Shown here piece by piece: positions 1-11,637 of a stretch of 64,000 nt of DNA. A model generated the notes under the pieces. The model was not told where the DNA came from and ran no database searches. It saw only the letters and a list, made by a program, of their open reading frames with translations. The stretch's first letter is position 1. Each line of letters starts with the position of its first letter. Source of the stretch: Wolfiporia cocos (lineage: Eukaryota; Basidiomycota; Agaricomycetes; Polyporales; Phaeolaceae); NCBI GenBank assembly GCA_029448655.1, contig JACCLO010000006.1, positions 1,178,001 through 1,242,000 on the forward strand, given 5' to 3'. The translations under genes and the position numbers were made by a program.

Positions 1-1637
1 TCTCGGACGGCGCGTCACCGTCGCATTGGGTCCGAAGGGCAACGACCTGGTGTTTGGGAGCAAGCACACCATCGTGGCTGCGGAGGAGGTCTATTCGGTG
101 CGTGCACTCGGCGTTGGCGCAATCTCCGTTTCATAACCGCTGTGCTCCAGCCATTAACGACCCCCGTCTTCGGGAAAGACGTCGTCTACGACTGCCCAAA
201 TGAGCTCCTCATGGAACAGAAAAAGTTCGTCAAGGTCTCCCTGACGACGGACAAGTTCCGCGAATACATCGGCATGATCGAGGACGAGGTGACGCAGTTC
301 ATGGACAACGACCCGGCGTTCCGCATCTTCCAGCTGAACGACATCAACGAATGGGGCGCGTTCGGCGCGTACAAGACGCTCGCGGAGATCACCGTGCTCA
401 CTGCGGCGCGCACGCTGCAGGGCAAGGAGGTCCGCTCGAACATGGACAAGGGCTTTGCGGAGCTCTATCACGACCTGGACCACGGCCTCACGCCCCTCCA
501 CTGGATGTTCTCGAATCTCCCCCTGCCAAGTTACCGCAAGCGTGACATCGCTCAGGAGAAGATGAGCCAGTTCTACCAGAACATCTTGCGCAACCGGAGG
601 GATTCAAACGGAGACGTACGTACCTGCGTCGATCGCTACCTCTGCAGTGCTGATAGGCACCCCGGGGATCTGCAGTACGAAGACGATGTAATGGCTTCCC
701 TGATGACACAGCACTACCGCGATGGCAGGCCCGTGCCGGACCACGAAATCGCGCACATGATGATCGCTCTCTTGATGGCCGGCCAGCACACAAGTTCATC
801 CTCCACGTCGTGGGTGCTCCTGCACCTCGCTGACCGTCCGGACGTTGCGTGCGTCCCTCCCCGCTACACTAAAGCAATCACTCCCTGACCGTTTCCCATC
901 GCAGCGAGCAGCTCTACCAAGAGCAAGTCGAGCACTTCGGTCTCCCCGGCGGCGGCTTCCGCGACATGACGTACGAGGACCTGAAGAAGCTGCCCATCCT
1001 GGAGGCGGTGGTGCGGGAGACGCTGCGGATCCACGCGCCGATCCACAGCATCATGCGGTACGTGCGGAGCGACCTGCCGGTGCCGCCTACGCTGGGCGCG
1101 CCGACGGCGGACAGCTGCTACGTCGTCCCGAAGGGGTACACCGTGCTCGCGTCGCCCGCGCTGAGCCAGATGGACCCGCTGATCTGGCAGAACGCGGGCA
1201 CGTGGGACCCCGCGCGCTGGTACGACCAGCACGGGATGGCGGCGATGGCCAAGGCGAAGTACGACGAGGACTCAAAGGTCGACTTTGGGTTCGGCCTCGT
1301 CAGCAAGGGCACCGACAGCCCGTACCTTCCCTTCGGCGCGGGCAGGCATCGGTGCATCGGCGAGCAGGTGCGGTGCCGTCTTTCTCTCTTGGGTGTGCGC
1401 GCGCGGTGCTCATGCGCGTGTTAGTTTGCTCTCCTGCAGATTGGCGTGATCATTGCGACGATCGTCCGCAAGGTCGAGCTCAGGCTGGAGGGCCCCTTCC
1501 CCAAGCCCGACTACTCTGTGAGTGTGCTGCATCTGTCTGTGTCTTTCGCCCGCGTGCTAACTGTTTTCGTGTAGTCAATGATGGTTGTGCCGCAGGAGCC
1601 TTGCCAGGTCTGCTACCGCCGCAGGAAGTTCGACTGA
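1..1637 (+). CDS. erg11: Sterol 14-alpha-demethylase (CYP51), 5' truncated by window edge
   Basis: Cytochrome P450 of the CYP51 family, which removes the 14-alpha methyl group of lanosterol or eburicol in ergosterol synthesis at the ER membrane. The N-terminal exons lie outside the window. Exons seen: 1-96, 150-615, 676-848, 905-1367, 1440-1517, 1575-1637. Visible motifs: the CYP51 B-prime/C region (TTPVFGKDVVYDCPNE, then QKKFVK), the I-helix AGQHTSSSSTSW, the K-helix ETLR, the WDPARW segment, and the heme loop FGAGRHRCIGEQ with its cysteine ligand. The protein ends in CYRRRKFD. The 60-bp intron 616-675 is a multiple of three without a stop, so the frame reads through it; it is called an intron because the CYP51 alignment jumps from NGD to YEDDVMASLM. 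No lesion is seen, so this is probably the functional housekeeping copy. CYP51 identity is firm; the exact intron borders are inferred. Confidence 0.93.
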
Positions 1638-1944
1638 TTGTAGTATTCTGGAATGTATCATGTCATATAGTAGATCACCAGGAAGTACCTACTGAATACC
1701 ATCTTAATCCTCTCCTATCGCGCGAATTCCGAAAGTCGGATCTGTCGGAAATCAGATAGCTCCCCAGCAGTGATTCGGCGTGTTAGCGTCCGCAAACGCC
1801 CAAGCCACAAACGATTGATGGCATCAGCGATCGACCACGATCCGTTACGTAATGGTGCACCTACGAGCGCCCACAGCCACAGCCGAGGGTCCTACTCCTT
1901 GTATTCACCCACCAGCTGCTGTGTGCTCGGCCCGGCTCACAACC

Positions 1945-2282
1945 ATGTCCTCATCGCTGCCCACGCTCTTCGTGCTCGCCATCGTGCTCGGGCTGATGGC
2001 GGCCGCCTGGTTCTTCACGCCCAAGGGCCCGCAACAGACGTGCGTGTGGCCGTCGTCCGTGGCAGCGTGCGCTGCGCTGCGTTCCGTGGCTGATGCGTGC
2101 GCGGCAGGCTCATCAAGACGAGCGTGATGCTCACGCTCGCATGCTGCTACCTCATGTGGGCAGTGACCTACCTCGCGCAGGTGCACCCGCTCCAAAGTGA
2201 GTCGCGCCGTCTTGTCTTGGAGCGCGGATGATGACGGCGTGCTGCTGTTGCAGGACCGCGGCGGTCGCTTGTGGAGGAGTGA
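1945..2282 (+). CDS. vma9: V-type proton ATPase subunit e
   Basis: Small hydrophobic subunit of the membrane V0 sector of the vacuolar proton pump. Three exons, 1945-2039, 2108-2196 and 2254-2282, sum to 213 nt (70 residues), the usual size for the family. The first transmembrane helix starts right after the initiator (SSSLPTLFVLAIVLG), followed by the conserved FFTPKGPQQT loop, then LIKTSVMLTLACCYLMWAV as the second helix and YLAQVHPL. The tail is RPRRSLVEE. The start is the first ATG that gives the family N-terminus. The introns are GC-rich and 57-68 bp long. It lies about 310 bp downstream of the CYP51 stop on the same strand, with no sign of a shared transcript. Confidence 0.93.
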
Positions 2283-2667
2283 GCGTGTGTGCGTCGGCGC
2301 GGCGCGCGGGGCGTGTGAGAGGGGGGATTGGTGAGTGCTTCGGTGCGTGGCGAGGTTGTGCGTTGACGGGAGCTCGCAGGACTGTTTTGTGTATGATACT
2401 TGGCCGGATTAACATATTTTTCTTCTTCCCTATGCGTTTGCGTCTCGCAGGCTGGCCCTGCCTTTGCGACATGCTTGGCTGTCGCTCCCAGGCATACAAC
2501 TTGTGAGAGGCTAATAGGTATGTCCTTGACACGCTACCATGTAGCGCTCTCAACATAGCTATGGTTTTCATTGAACCTATTGGACCATTCACGAGGACAC
2601 GTACAAGAGATCGCGAGATAATCAGTCATGGCATATAGCCTATTATTCATCTGGTAACATTGCAAGC
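2283..2667. other. Intergenic, no feature recognised
   Basis: Convergent 3' region between the V-ATPase subunit e gene and the minus-strand SDR copy A. Short open frames here show no family resemblance. It presumably holds the 3' UTRs of both genes. Confidence 0.6.
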
Positions 2668-3844
2668 CTACATCCAGCGCTTAGCCCTAAACTCGGCAAC
2701 TATGTCGGACGTGCATTCTTGGATGGAGCGGTACTTCATCCCGAGCAACCTCGCCGCCCTCGACGTGTCATAGGTGACCATATGCACTGCATTGGCAGGG
2801 TCGTACGACTCATCCACCGGGCACGTCGCTGCCCCGCAGTGGCGAGCAGCAATGACTGAGACGCAAGTTGTTCAGTGTTGCGAGAATCGTCAGGTGGTAA
2901 CTTACTCCAGTCTTCCCACTTCCAGGGTCCCTGGGATACTATAATGCGGTTTCCAGCTGCTTCGGGCTTCTGGACGGCGAGGACGTGCGCGTGGGCGACA
3001 TCTCGGACGTCTGCCCATTCTGAACTGAGGATGATGTCAGTACGTTCACCAATGATTTCGCTTACAATTACCCATCAGCAATCCTGGATAACTGAGGGCC
3101 GTTTATGTCTTTGAGCACACACCGATACCAGGAGTCCATGGTGACCGTCAGCTCATCAGGACTGTTCACATCGTGGATCACCGGCCCATAGGTATATGGC
3201 GGGTTGATAACAACGAGATCCCAGCGCAGCTCATCTCTATGCTTTTCGACGTACTCCCAGGCAGCACGCTCTGCCAAGACCTTGCTCGTATAATACTTGA
3301 ACAACGAATCGGCAGCCTTGCCCTTCTCCTGGACTTCCGTGACCGCCTGCTCGTTCCAGTCTGCTTCGGAGAACCTGCGTGGCTTGTCGGAGTATTCGAT
3401 GACCTCCCGCAGGAGGACGTCACCACGACACGCTTCATGGTGTCGCCGTGCACTCGGGCGGATTCCAAAATGCCCAGGGTGCCGTTCACCGCGGGTCCTA
3501 TCAGCTCTTGCGGGTCGTTTCCGTCCGGGATGATGGGGGAGGCGATGTGCTGTATCGCATCGATGCCTTTCACCGCTTCGTCAAACGCACCCTCCTGTGG
3601 CGAGTAAGCCCCGGCATGAGCGGTACGGACGCGAGTGCCGCACTTGCGTGATATCTGCCACAATCGCGAACTCGAGCTTATCTTGGTATGCGGCAAATAT
3701 CTTGCGTAGGTGGGCTGTCTTGCGTTCGGCTCGCACCGCTGCTCGTACGGAGTAGCCCTGCTCGAGCAATGTGCGGACGACCCATGCGCCGATGTATCCG
3801 TTTGCGCCGGTGACGAGTATCTTTCCGGAGGCGGCTACCGGCAT
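2668..3844 (-). pseudogene. Extended SDR NAD(P)-dependent reductase, copy A, single frameshift
   Basis: Member of the extended short-chain dehydrogenase group that includes GRE2-type aldehyde/methylglyoxal reductases and dihydroflavonol/cinnamoyl-CoA reductase-like enzymes; substrate unknown. It has the same four-exon layout as the other copies in this window. Exon 1 begins MPVAASGKILVTGANGYIGA with the GxxGxxG nucleotide loop. Exon 2 begins EGAFDEAVKGIDAIQHIASP. Exons 3 (SEWADVRDVAHAHVLAVQKP) and 4 (ending EFRAKRWM) are present. After VVVTSSCG, at about 3406-3408, the frame changes by one base: the true continuation (SDKPRRFSEADWNEQ, then YTSKVLAERAAW with the catalytic Y-x3-K) is in another frame. 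This is a one-base loss relative to the copies, or a sequence error. Otherwise the gene is whole, so it may be a very young pseudogene. Lies downstream of copies B and C on the same strand. Confidence 0.85.
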
Positions 3845-4419
3845 TGTTGTGTATATTTTTGTTGTTGCGGGCGGTACGCAGACAGATCAACGGGGACTTA
3901 AGGTAACAGTCCTATGTATATGTCTATTAGCATTCTGATGCTGTAATGATCAGCGGAGCATCTCTAGGTTTGTGTGAGAGATAGGCAAGGACTGACCATG
4001 CTTAGCATCAATTCAGTGCCGGTCGGGCGCAGAACGCCCCGGGTTTTGTCAAGTCCCCAGACGCCCGGCCCGGAGATTCCTTATTCTGCCTTTTCTTTAC
4101 CATGATCCTTCCCACAAGATGTTCAGGACCGCACAAAGACTCGCTGGCCAGGCGGATCAAATGGCTCCGAACGCCCGGCTTCAAATAGCAAATGAATGTG
4201 CCACGGTAGTTTGTGTGGAATGTCCTTATCTCCTCCTCGTCTAGCTATGGTGCTGAGACTCACCAGTTGATCATGTCAGACAACTGCGCGTCTCTGCGGA
4301 GTTGCGTCGCATTGACTGATCCTGAGTACCCTTTGCTCTAGGGAGGCATTGTGTAGCTCCCGGAACGCAAATGCTGTCGGCACTCAGCTGGCTCAACTTC
4401 AACCATTTGATCCCCAGTC
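3845..4419. other. Intergenic, divergent promoter region
   Basis: Between the 5' end of SDR copy A (minus) and the 5' end of the Crinkler-like gene (plus). No coding similarity seen. Presumably holds the promoters of both. Confidence 0.5.
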
Positions 4420-5514
4420 ATGTCTGGAACACTTTCGGTTTGGTATCTTTTCCACGATGGCCAATCGGTCCCAAGCAAGGTCAAGGTTGATGTAGATGCC
4501 GATGTTTCAGACCTACGAGATGCCATCGGTGGCAAGCTGCATTCTCAGCGCATTGAGGTGGAGTCACTATCGTTGACTCTGTGGAAGGTATGTGGCTAGC
4601 CCATGCCGCATCTTGATGACCCTCACAGCCTCCTCAGTCCATTAAGGAACTACCCAATGGGAACGAGGCGAAGGATGTCCCGGCGGGGTGGATCCGTGAG
4701 GCTAAAGGCCGCTTCGACGACACTGTCGCAACAGAGCTGAAGAAGCCTCAAGAGCGCGCGAATCAAATCATTGGCAGTGGAGTCGAGCAGGCGAACAACA
4801 GTCTGGTGCGCGTCATCGTCCTGTCCGAGTTTCCCGAACGTGAGTTTCGCTCTTACATCACATCTCGTCGCAATCATGATGACGTTCTAGTACAAAAACG
4901 GCCCGCAGACGACGAAGGTTCAGAGGGTCGGAAGCGGCGGAAGCTCGAGAGTATAGGTGAGCCTCTCGTTTTGTCACAATTACGATAGTTTTGGATTGAG
5001 ACTGACTGTCGCCTGACCAGGAACTGAGAACCGCCGCCAATTGATATTAGTCGGGCATCAAAGGGTACTCAAAGCCTTGAAAGAGTCATCTGCGCCTTCA
5101 ATTGCCGCAAAAAAAAACCCAGCTCAAGAAGGACATGTCTGAAGGCCAGCCTTGGCTAAACGCTGGCTGACCTTTTGGTGCTGTTGGCCACCGGTTTCAA
5201 TCTACCACCCTGTCTTCGCCGAGTTTTTGAAGCTCGTAGTGGACACCGACAGGTTCCCCGATTCTGATACTCTGGATGCGGCTCTAGAGCTTGTGGAGGA
5301 GTCGTCCAAGTTTTACCCAGATGTGGGCAAGCGGCAGAAAAACATCAACAAGCTGCTCACTAGGTTCTTGGAACATGACATAGTACCGACGTGGCTGTCT
5401 GACAAGTCGAGTATGATCCGTATTCCCTGTCAAAAAGTTAATGCAACTGCGGGTCTGGTGTTCTTGGAGTACTTGGAGTACAAGAGCAGGCCAATCTTCA
5501 AGTACCTCGAGTAA
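4420..5514 (+). pseudogene. Crinkler (CRN)-like protein, nonsense-mutated and 3' truncated
   Basis: Exon 1 (4420-4587) encodes an N-terminal ubiquitin-like CRN header: MSGTLSVWYLFHDGQSVPSK, then DLRDAIGGKL and SLTLWK, which fits the fungal and oomycete Crinkler N-terminal domain. Later exons give KELPNGNEAKDVPAGWI, then an ELQKRPADDEG segment with a basic GRKRRKLES stretch (possible nuclear signal), then a C-terminal region with HPVFAEFLKLVVDTDRFPDS and LELVEESSKFYPDVGKRQKN. I recall the latter as the spacer before the kinase-like or nuclease-like part of long fungal CRN proteins. An in-frame TGA at 5140-5142 interrupts the last exon, and the ORF ends (FKYLE stop at 5514) where a catalytic domain should begin. 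No catalytic motif follows. It is wedged between minus-strand SDR copies A and B. CRN header call is moderately firm; the rest is inference. Confidence 0.6.
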
Positions 5515-5668
5515 CGAATTCACACTGTGAACAAACTATACTTGGTTGACGACGGTTAAATCGATGTGGCACATTCAACATCCCATTACAATCCGACAAG
5601 AGTTATATACCCTGGCATGTTGCTAGCGGAGACGGCCTGATCCGTGTCTACTCGTGACGCCCGGCGGA

Positions 5669-6858
5669 TCAGATCCACCCTCTGGACTTAAAGTCCTCGA
5701 TGATGTCAGAGGTAGTCTGTTGTGTCGAGCGATACTCCATTCCTAACAGCCGAGCTGCTTTCGATGCATCACAGGTGATCATGTTGACCGCTGGGTTTGA
5801 AGGATCGTAGGACTCGTTGCGCGCGGAGGTCTCTACGCCACACTTGCGAGCCGCTTCCACTAACGACAGGTTAGTCGAAGATACTCACGCTTCTCGACAA
5901 GAAATGCCCAACTCACCCCAATCTTGCCATTTAATGCACCCTTGAGAGACGATGATGCGGTTTCCTGCCGCCTCTTGTTTCTGAAGTGCCAGGACGTGGG
6001 CATTCGCCAGGTCTCTGACATCAATGTATTCGTTGCTAGCTGCGAGTAAGTGAAACGCCTGAGATTTGCACCACTAGACTTACCCTTCGGTGCTTAGCTT
6101 GATCGGATCATGCAGATTCTTGAAAACGGTGCGGTACCATATGTCCATACTCGCGTTCAGGCCATCTATGCTGTTGACCTCGTGAAGGTATGGTCCAAAA
6201 ACAATGGGCGGGTTGAGCGCGACAAGATCCCAGCTTAATTCATGCCTGTTCTTGTCGACGAATTCCCATGCAGCACGCTCCGCCAGAACCTTGCTGGCAC
6301 GATATTTGGTGATTGGACTGGCATCGCGCCCCTTCTTCTGGACCTCCAAAAGGGCTTGCTCGTTCCAATCGGCTTCGGTAAACACCCGAGGTGTGCCATG
6401 ATGATAGTCTGTGATTGTCATGCAAGACGAGGTGAAGACGATGCGTTTGACGGAGGTGCCGTAGGTACGGGCGGACTCCAAAAGGTGAACAGTACCGTCC
6501 ACAGCTGGCCCAATATACTCCTTGGGATCCTCTCCGCGAAGGTGACAGGGAGAGGCTATGTGCTCAATTGCGTCCACGCCTCTCACCACGTCGTCGAATG
6601 CCCCTTCCTGGCGCGATATATAATGACATACAGTCAACAGAGCGACGATTAGCCTACCTTGGCAATATCATCGACAATCACTATTTCTAGCTTGTTCCCG
6701 AAAGATGCGAATACCCTCCGCAAGTGGGCTGACTTGCTCTCGGATCGCACCGTTGCCCGTACCGAGTAGCCTCCTTTCAGCAAAGCGTCGACGACCCATG
6801 CCGCGACGAAGCCATTTGCGCCGGTCACGAGGACCTTCCCAGAGGAGACTGTTGGCAT
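5669..6858 (-). CDS. Extended SDR NAD(P)-dependent reductase, copy B (intact)
   Basis: Intact member of the local SDR family, about 344 residues in four exons: exon 1 6658-6858, exon 2 6084-6607, a short third exon (NEYIDVRDLANAHVLALQKQ) and a last exon from VEAARKCGVETSARNES to KSRGWI. Visible features: nucleotide-binding VTGANGFVAAWVVDALL, cofactor-selecting RSESKSAHLRR region, VFTSSC with the active-site serine, catalytic YRASKVLAERAAWEF (Tyr-x3-Lys), and LNPPIVFGP. These place it with GRE2-type or cinnamoyl-CoA/dihydroflavonol reductase-like enzymes that reduce carbonyls with NAD(P)H in the cytosol; the substrate cannot be read from sequence. The start is the ATG giving MPTVSSGKVLVTG, shared with copy E; an upstream in-frame ATG exists but adds unrelated residues. 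A TATA-like TTTATATC lies about 40 bp upstream. Closest in sequence to copy C, about 0.5 kb upstream. Confidence 0.92.
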
Positions 6859-7407
6859 AGCTGAGTAGATAAGACTACAGACGCAGCAGTGGGGATATAA
6901 ATCTCTGCGCATCGTCTTTATACTGCTGCAACCCACAGCATCTCCGCCATCATTCACGGACTCGTAGTGGGGCAGGAACCACCGACGCACGGACAGACTT
7001 AGCCGCACAAGCTACGCAAAGCCCACATCATCAACTTGCAGTGGGATAATGCGCCGCTCAATTTGGTTCTCGCGCCCCCTGATGCTGGATAGCTGAGCCT
7101 GTCGCGGGCCAACCTCATCATGAACTACCAATCGACCCCTCGCGTACGGACCACCGCCGACTCGCCGATCGCATCCCCAGAACCAGCAGCGCCGCACGCG
7201 TTGCTTCACACTGATTCGTTTTGCGTTTCTGAAAACGTCGCACCGATGTTGTTTAAATTGAAGATTCCACTGACCATGTATGGTGTTCAACGTGGTACCA
7301 CAAACACAGAACCGGAAATTCACTGTGACTAGAAGTATGCCACTCGGGTGCTACGACAAGTGCCTGCGAAACGTCCCCACCTTTCACTGCCGACCATATT
7401 CAGTGTC
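6859..7407. other. Intergenic between SDR copies B and C
   Basis: Holds the copy B promoter (TATA-like near 6894-6902) and the 3' end of copy C. No gene seen. Confidence 0.5.
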
Positions 7408-8603
7408 TCAGATCCACCCTCTGGCCTTGAAGTCCTCGATAATGTCAAAGACACTCTGTTCTGTCGAGTGATACTTCATTCCAAGCAAACGTATTGCTTT
7501 TGATGAGTCATATGTGACCAGAATTGATTTGATGTTTGATGGATCATACGACTCATCGCGTGCGGACGTCTTTACGCCACATTTGCGAGCAGCGTCCACT
7601 AGTAAACACGTTAGTACGTGTCATTTCATACCTATCAATGCGCGTGAGAGGCTTACCATAATCTTGCCATTTTATGGAGCCTTGAGACACAATAATGCGA
7701 TTGCCTGCCGCGTCTTGCTTCTGAATCGCGAGTACGTGAGCCGTTGCCAAATCTCGGACATCAACACACTCGTTGCTGGTGGCATATTAGGAAAAATCTC
7801 CGCATCGAGGCTGTTACACTCACCCTTCGGTGCTCAGCTTCTTCTGGTCGTACATGTCTTTAAAGACGATGCGGTACCACATGTCCATGCTCGCATTCAA
7901 TCCATCCGGGCTGTTAACCTCGTGCAGGATTGGTCCATATACGAGAGGCGGGTTGAGCACGACAAGGTCCCAGCTTAAGCCGCCTCTGTTCTTCTCGAAG
8001 AAGTCCCAAGCCGCACGCTCCGCCATGACCTTGCTCGCCCGGTATTTTGCGAGTGGACTCGCGTCGCGTCCTTTCTCCTGTACTTCAACAAGTGATGACC
8101 TGTTCCAATCGGCTTCGGAGAACACGCGCGGTGTGGTGTGGCCGTGCTCTGCAACGGTTCCACAAGAGGAGGTGAAGACGACGCGTTTCACGGAGCTTCC
8201 AAATGTACGAGCAGACTCTAAAAGGCGGACGGTGCCATTCACGGCAGGTGCAATATACTCCTGGGGATCTTCACCGCCGAGATGGCAGGGGGAGGCGATG
8301 TGCTCGATTGCGTCTACGCCTTGTACCGCATTGTCAAATGCTCCTTCCTGATGCGAAGTCAAAACACCGGTAAAATTACAGTAGAGCAAGAATCTTGCCA
8401 ACCTTAGTAATGTCATTGACGATCGCAAATTCCAGCTTGTCTCCGAAAGACGCGAATACTTTGCGCAAGTGGGTCGACTTGCTCTCGGACCGCACCGTTG
8501 CCCGTACCGAATAGCCCCCTCTCAGCAAAGCATCGACGACCCATGCCGCAACGAAGCCGTTTGCGCCGGTCACGAGGACCTTCCCGGAAGTGACTGCCGG
8601 CAT
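7408..8603 (-). CDS. Extended SDR NAD(P)-dependent reductase, copy C (intact)
   Basis: Same four-exon gene as copy B and on the same strand. Exon 1 runs from MPAVTSGKVLVTGANGFVAA to NDITK. Exon 2 starts EGAFDNAVQGVDAIEHIASP and carries the active-site VFTSSCGTV, YRASKVMAERAAWDF and LNPPLVYGPILHEVNS. Exon 3 is NECVDVRDLATAHVLAIQKQ plus 20 more residues. Exon 4 starts VDAARKCGVKTSARDESYDP and ends FKARGWI. No stop or frameshift is present, and all introns have GT-AG ends. Copies B and C share longer stretches (VRATVRSESKS, KLSTEG at the exon 2 end) than either shares with D or E, which suggests a recent local duplication. Predicted soluble NAD(P)H-dependent carbonyl reductase; substrate unknown. 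Confidence 0.92.
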
Positions 8604-8662
8604 GCTTGTGTAGGTATAATCTCGAAAGCCGAAGTTGATGATATGCAGATACCTGCGTACTA

Positions 8663-8670
8663 CTTATATA
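8663..8670 (-). promoter_or_regulatory. TATA box of SDR copy C
   Basis: TATATAAG on the minus strand, about 60 bp before the ATG at 8603. The same octamer lies at nearly the same distance (about 63 bp) before SDR copy E, which supports it as a real promoter element. Confidence 0.6.
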
Positions 8671-9040
8671 GCCCTGCGACCCACAGCAACTCCGTCATTA
8701 CTCACGGGTTTATGTGTCGTAAGGATTCCTGACGCGCCAGCGGACTGGGCCGCCATTACTCACATACTAAAAATTAGCAGTTTGGGACTAGCGAGCGTGT
8801 GCAGACCACCGCCCGAGTCCGACGCGTTCTAGTTCATTCTGATCGCTCCCGAGCAACTCCAAGTCTGCGACTGTCAGCCTTACTGCCCGCTAATCCCACA
8901 ATCAACTTCCAACCGATATGTCCTACTTACTTGGATCGTCTCACTGAAGGCTCCCCTCTGCTGCGCATTAGCTCAATCTTCAATGCTGATGCATGGTTAA
9001 TGCATCTCAGTGATTTCCCAGCGACAGCTATCTCTAGCTA

Positions 9041-9202
9041 GTCTCCGTACGACACAAAGGTCTTGCGAAGGTCCGCGAACTTGCTGTAGATCTCAAATTG
9101 CATAGTGACACGGACGGAATATCCCTTTTCGAATTTGTGCGTGCAGTATACGAAGCAACAAGTCCGTTTACGAGCAATTTACCAGCTGATACTGAAGGCA
9201 AT
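9041..9202 (-). pseudogene. SDR exon-1 relic (copy H)
   Basis: Minus-strand translation gives LPSVSAGKLLVNGLVASYTA and, after a one-base frame change, FEKGYSVRVTMQFE and FADLRKTFVSYGD. This follows exon 1 of the intact copies (MP-VSSGK-LVTGANG-VA-WV-R-LL-GYSVRATVRSESK-HLR--F-SYGD). The start codon is TTG instead of ATG, the GANG loop is shortened, one frameshift is present, and a stop follows the exon end. No exons 2-4 were found next to it. It extends the minus-strand series A-B-C by a fourth, decayed member. Confidence 0.75.
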
Positions 9203-11358
9203 TTAGAATCAAAAATCGTATAGGCGAACGAACGAGACGAAGTAAGCGCCCCGAGCCTCGACGAGGTACGACTGCATACTTGGCGTAGAGCCCCAACCCA
9301 CCTACTGATCCGAGAGGCCTCGGATCTGCCTGTATTGATGTTCCCCAGGTATTGAAAAGGAACGTTCGAATTCCCAGAAGGCGAAGCTATTTGCTTGATT
9401 CATCGACTGTAGCGCCAGGAGTATATGTTGTCTTCTGAATTAAATAGTGCAGCAGTGCGAGCAGCTTGCCGTCACCGATGTCATTCTATGCAATATGTTT
9501 ACCATCGCAAGTGACAGACAAACTGCTAGAGCACGTCGTGGTATGAAGTCTGCCTGACCCTTGATCATTAGCTCAGGTCATAAGTCCATCAGCCTGCAGA
9601 AATCAGTATCGGAAGCACTGCGGTTTCGAAGCTCAAGATCACTGCACCGGTTGACTCAGCTGGCATTTTTTGCCGAACATTTGGGGCTGACGCGTTCATT
9701 CAGTGATCGGCAGGCGCAATCCTAGCGGAAATGTCATCCCGCTTTAGTCAGTGCGAGGAAGTGGCCTCGGCGCTTATATAGTAACCTACCTGATTTTGCA
9801 TGATGCTCTGTGGATAGTTTACGAGAATTGCTTGGCCCTGCCGTCTGTTTTTTAACGGTTGTATGTTCAGCTAGTTGAAGCATTGTCGATTTTCTAGCCT
9901 ATTGCTTGTGCAGCGCACCATACTTACACATTTTGTGCAAACATTGTAGGGAAATAAGACACCAGTAGGACCAGTATGGACTATGGATGTGAATATTACG
10001 CCAGATATACCGACATCTATGGCTCTTGATTGCAATTGTGAATCCTAGTTAAATGTCTATAGTTTGTGAGCAATATTCCCGCTAAGGTAGAGGACGCCAG
10101 GAACGGGCACCCCTTACATAATCAAGGCGCTACCGATACCAACCACCCTAATAACATTGACCACGGGCAACGTACGTTTTCTCAATAGGAATGATGGGAA
10201 AGGACCTCCTCTTTCAATCCTATTCAGCGAAATCTTGAGATGTTGAAAATTGACCAAGAAAAAGTGAATTTCTTAGTTCTGACTTTTTCTGCACAGCGCA
10301 TTTTTGATTCCGCAAGCACTGAGATTTGGCCACACCTAGCTTAGGGCTACATCACGTGATCATACAAATCAGGCAAGTCTAAACAACCTCGTTCCCAGCC
10401 CGGGGTGGGCGCTTACATGTAAACTTCAGTGACATACGCAGACAGCAATAGCACCTTTCAATTAGCTTTGAACTGCCTTAGTGCAGTACAAAAGAATTAT
10501 TTAAATCATGCTACACCTATTCTATGTCTTCCGGAAATACATCATATGAGAGCGCGTGCGTTTTACGGCGAATACCTGTAGGTAGACGACGTATGTCCTC
10601 AGTACGGTGCGCTTGGGCAAGAGTGCAAGACTGAGGGTCAGCGGATGCAGGCAGCGGTATAAGTACTCTACGGTGCCAGCGAAACATGCGGGACGAAACG
10701 GAAAGGCGGTAAAACAGTAGTGGGCAGCTAAGTAACCAGATAAGGACTACGGTAGCTAAGGGACGCCACAAAAAACGTATCGATCCGGAATGTGAAAGGC
10801 ACAGACACTATAAACGTACTAAGTCGGTCCTTGATGCGGGCGGGGCCGCGCAGTGTCGGCGCGACAGATTGTGCGCTCCAACACATCACCATACGGCAAC
10901 GGAGAATCCTCACGATTTGACCGTGGAAAATGTCACGTGATTGGATTATGTAAAGGTTTCCGTTCCTAGCGTCCCCTACCTTACGTCAGTAGTGGGTTTT
11001 TGGGGCGCATTCCGATCGTTGGCCAAAAACGCTGATCGTGAGGAAAACTCCTGCCCTAAAGTAGATGGACCACGTGATGTATGCACGTGAGTCTTCGCGT
11101 GATCGTTTGCGTATACTGTGGGGATGGGCAACCCCGCCTAGAAATGTGTCCTGAGCTTATCACGTCGGAGTCTGAACCACCTACCCAATGTGGTATTTAG
11201 ATGCCGAGACTGCGAATGTGGCGCTATTGACGCTGGTACTATCGGGACCTGAGCCTGTACCGGCGCCGGTACCTAAGCACCACTGTAGACACGGCTATGT
11301 ACTACAACGTTCATTCAAGATGTAAGCTCCGTAGATGCCCAAGATATAATGAAACATA
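9203..11358. other. Gene-poor region, nothing recognised
   Basis: About 2.1 kb without a credible ORF or RNA gene. Open frames at 10517-10913 have no recognisable domain. A perfect 16-bp palindrome (GTACCGGCGCCGGTAC) lies at 11257-11272, about 90 bp left of the Copia insertion. Confidence 0.5.
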
Positions 11359-11637
11359 TGTAGAACCTAGATAGCCGATTAGCCTATCTCAGTCGTGACG
11401 GTGGTATAACGACTATATTGTAGTACCTAGATAGCCGATTAGCCTATCTACGGGTTACTACATATCAGTATGCGAGTGGTGGTGTATCGTAGCGTAGGGG
11501 AACGTACCTCAGTCATGACGGTGGTATAACGACTGAGGAAAGGAGCAAGCGACGAGAGAGAGAGGATATATAAACATGACTACACGTGATTCGGACAGAG
11601 CTTCAACTATGACGATATGACGCGTTCGGCAACGACA
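11359..11637 (-). repeat. 3' LTR of the Copia element
   Basis: 279 bp, same length as the partner LTR. It differs from the partner at three sites, near 11515, 11624 and 11628, all G/A at CpG. It contains two internal duplications: the block ACCTAGATAGCCGATTAGCC occurs twice, as does CAGTC-TGACGGTGGTATAACGACT. Confidence 0.95.

Noticed and set aside
154..501. Minus-strand ORF of 115 codons over the CYP51 gene
   Set aside because: Shadow of the GC-rich coding strand; no domain and it overlaps clear P450 exons.
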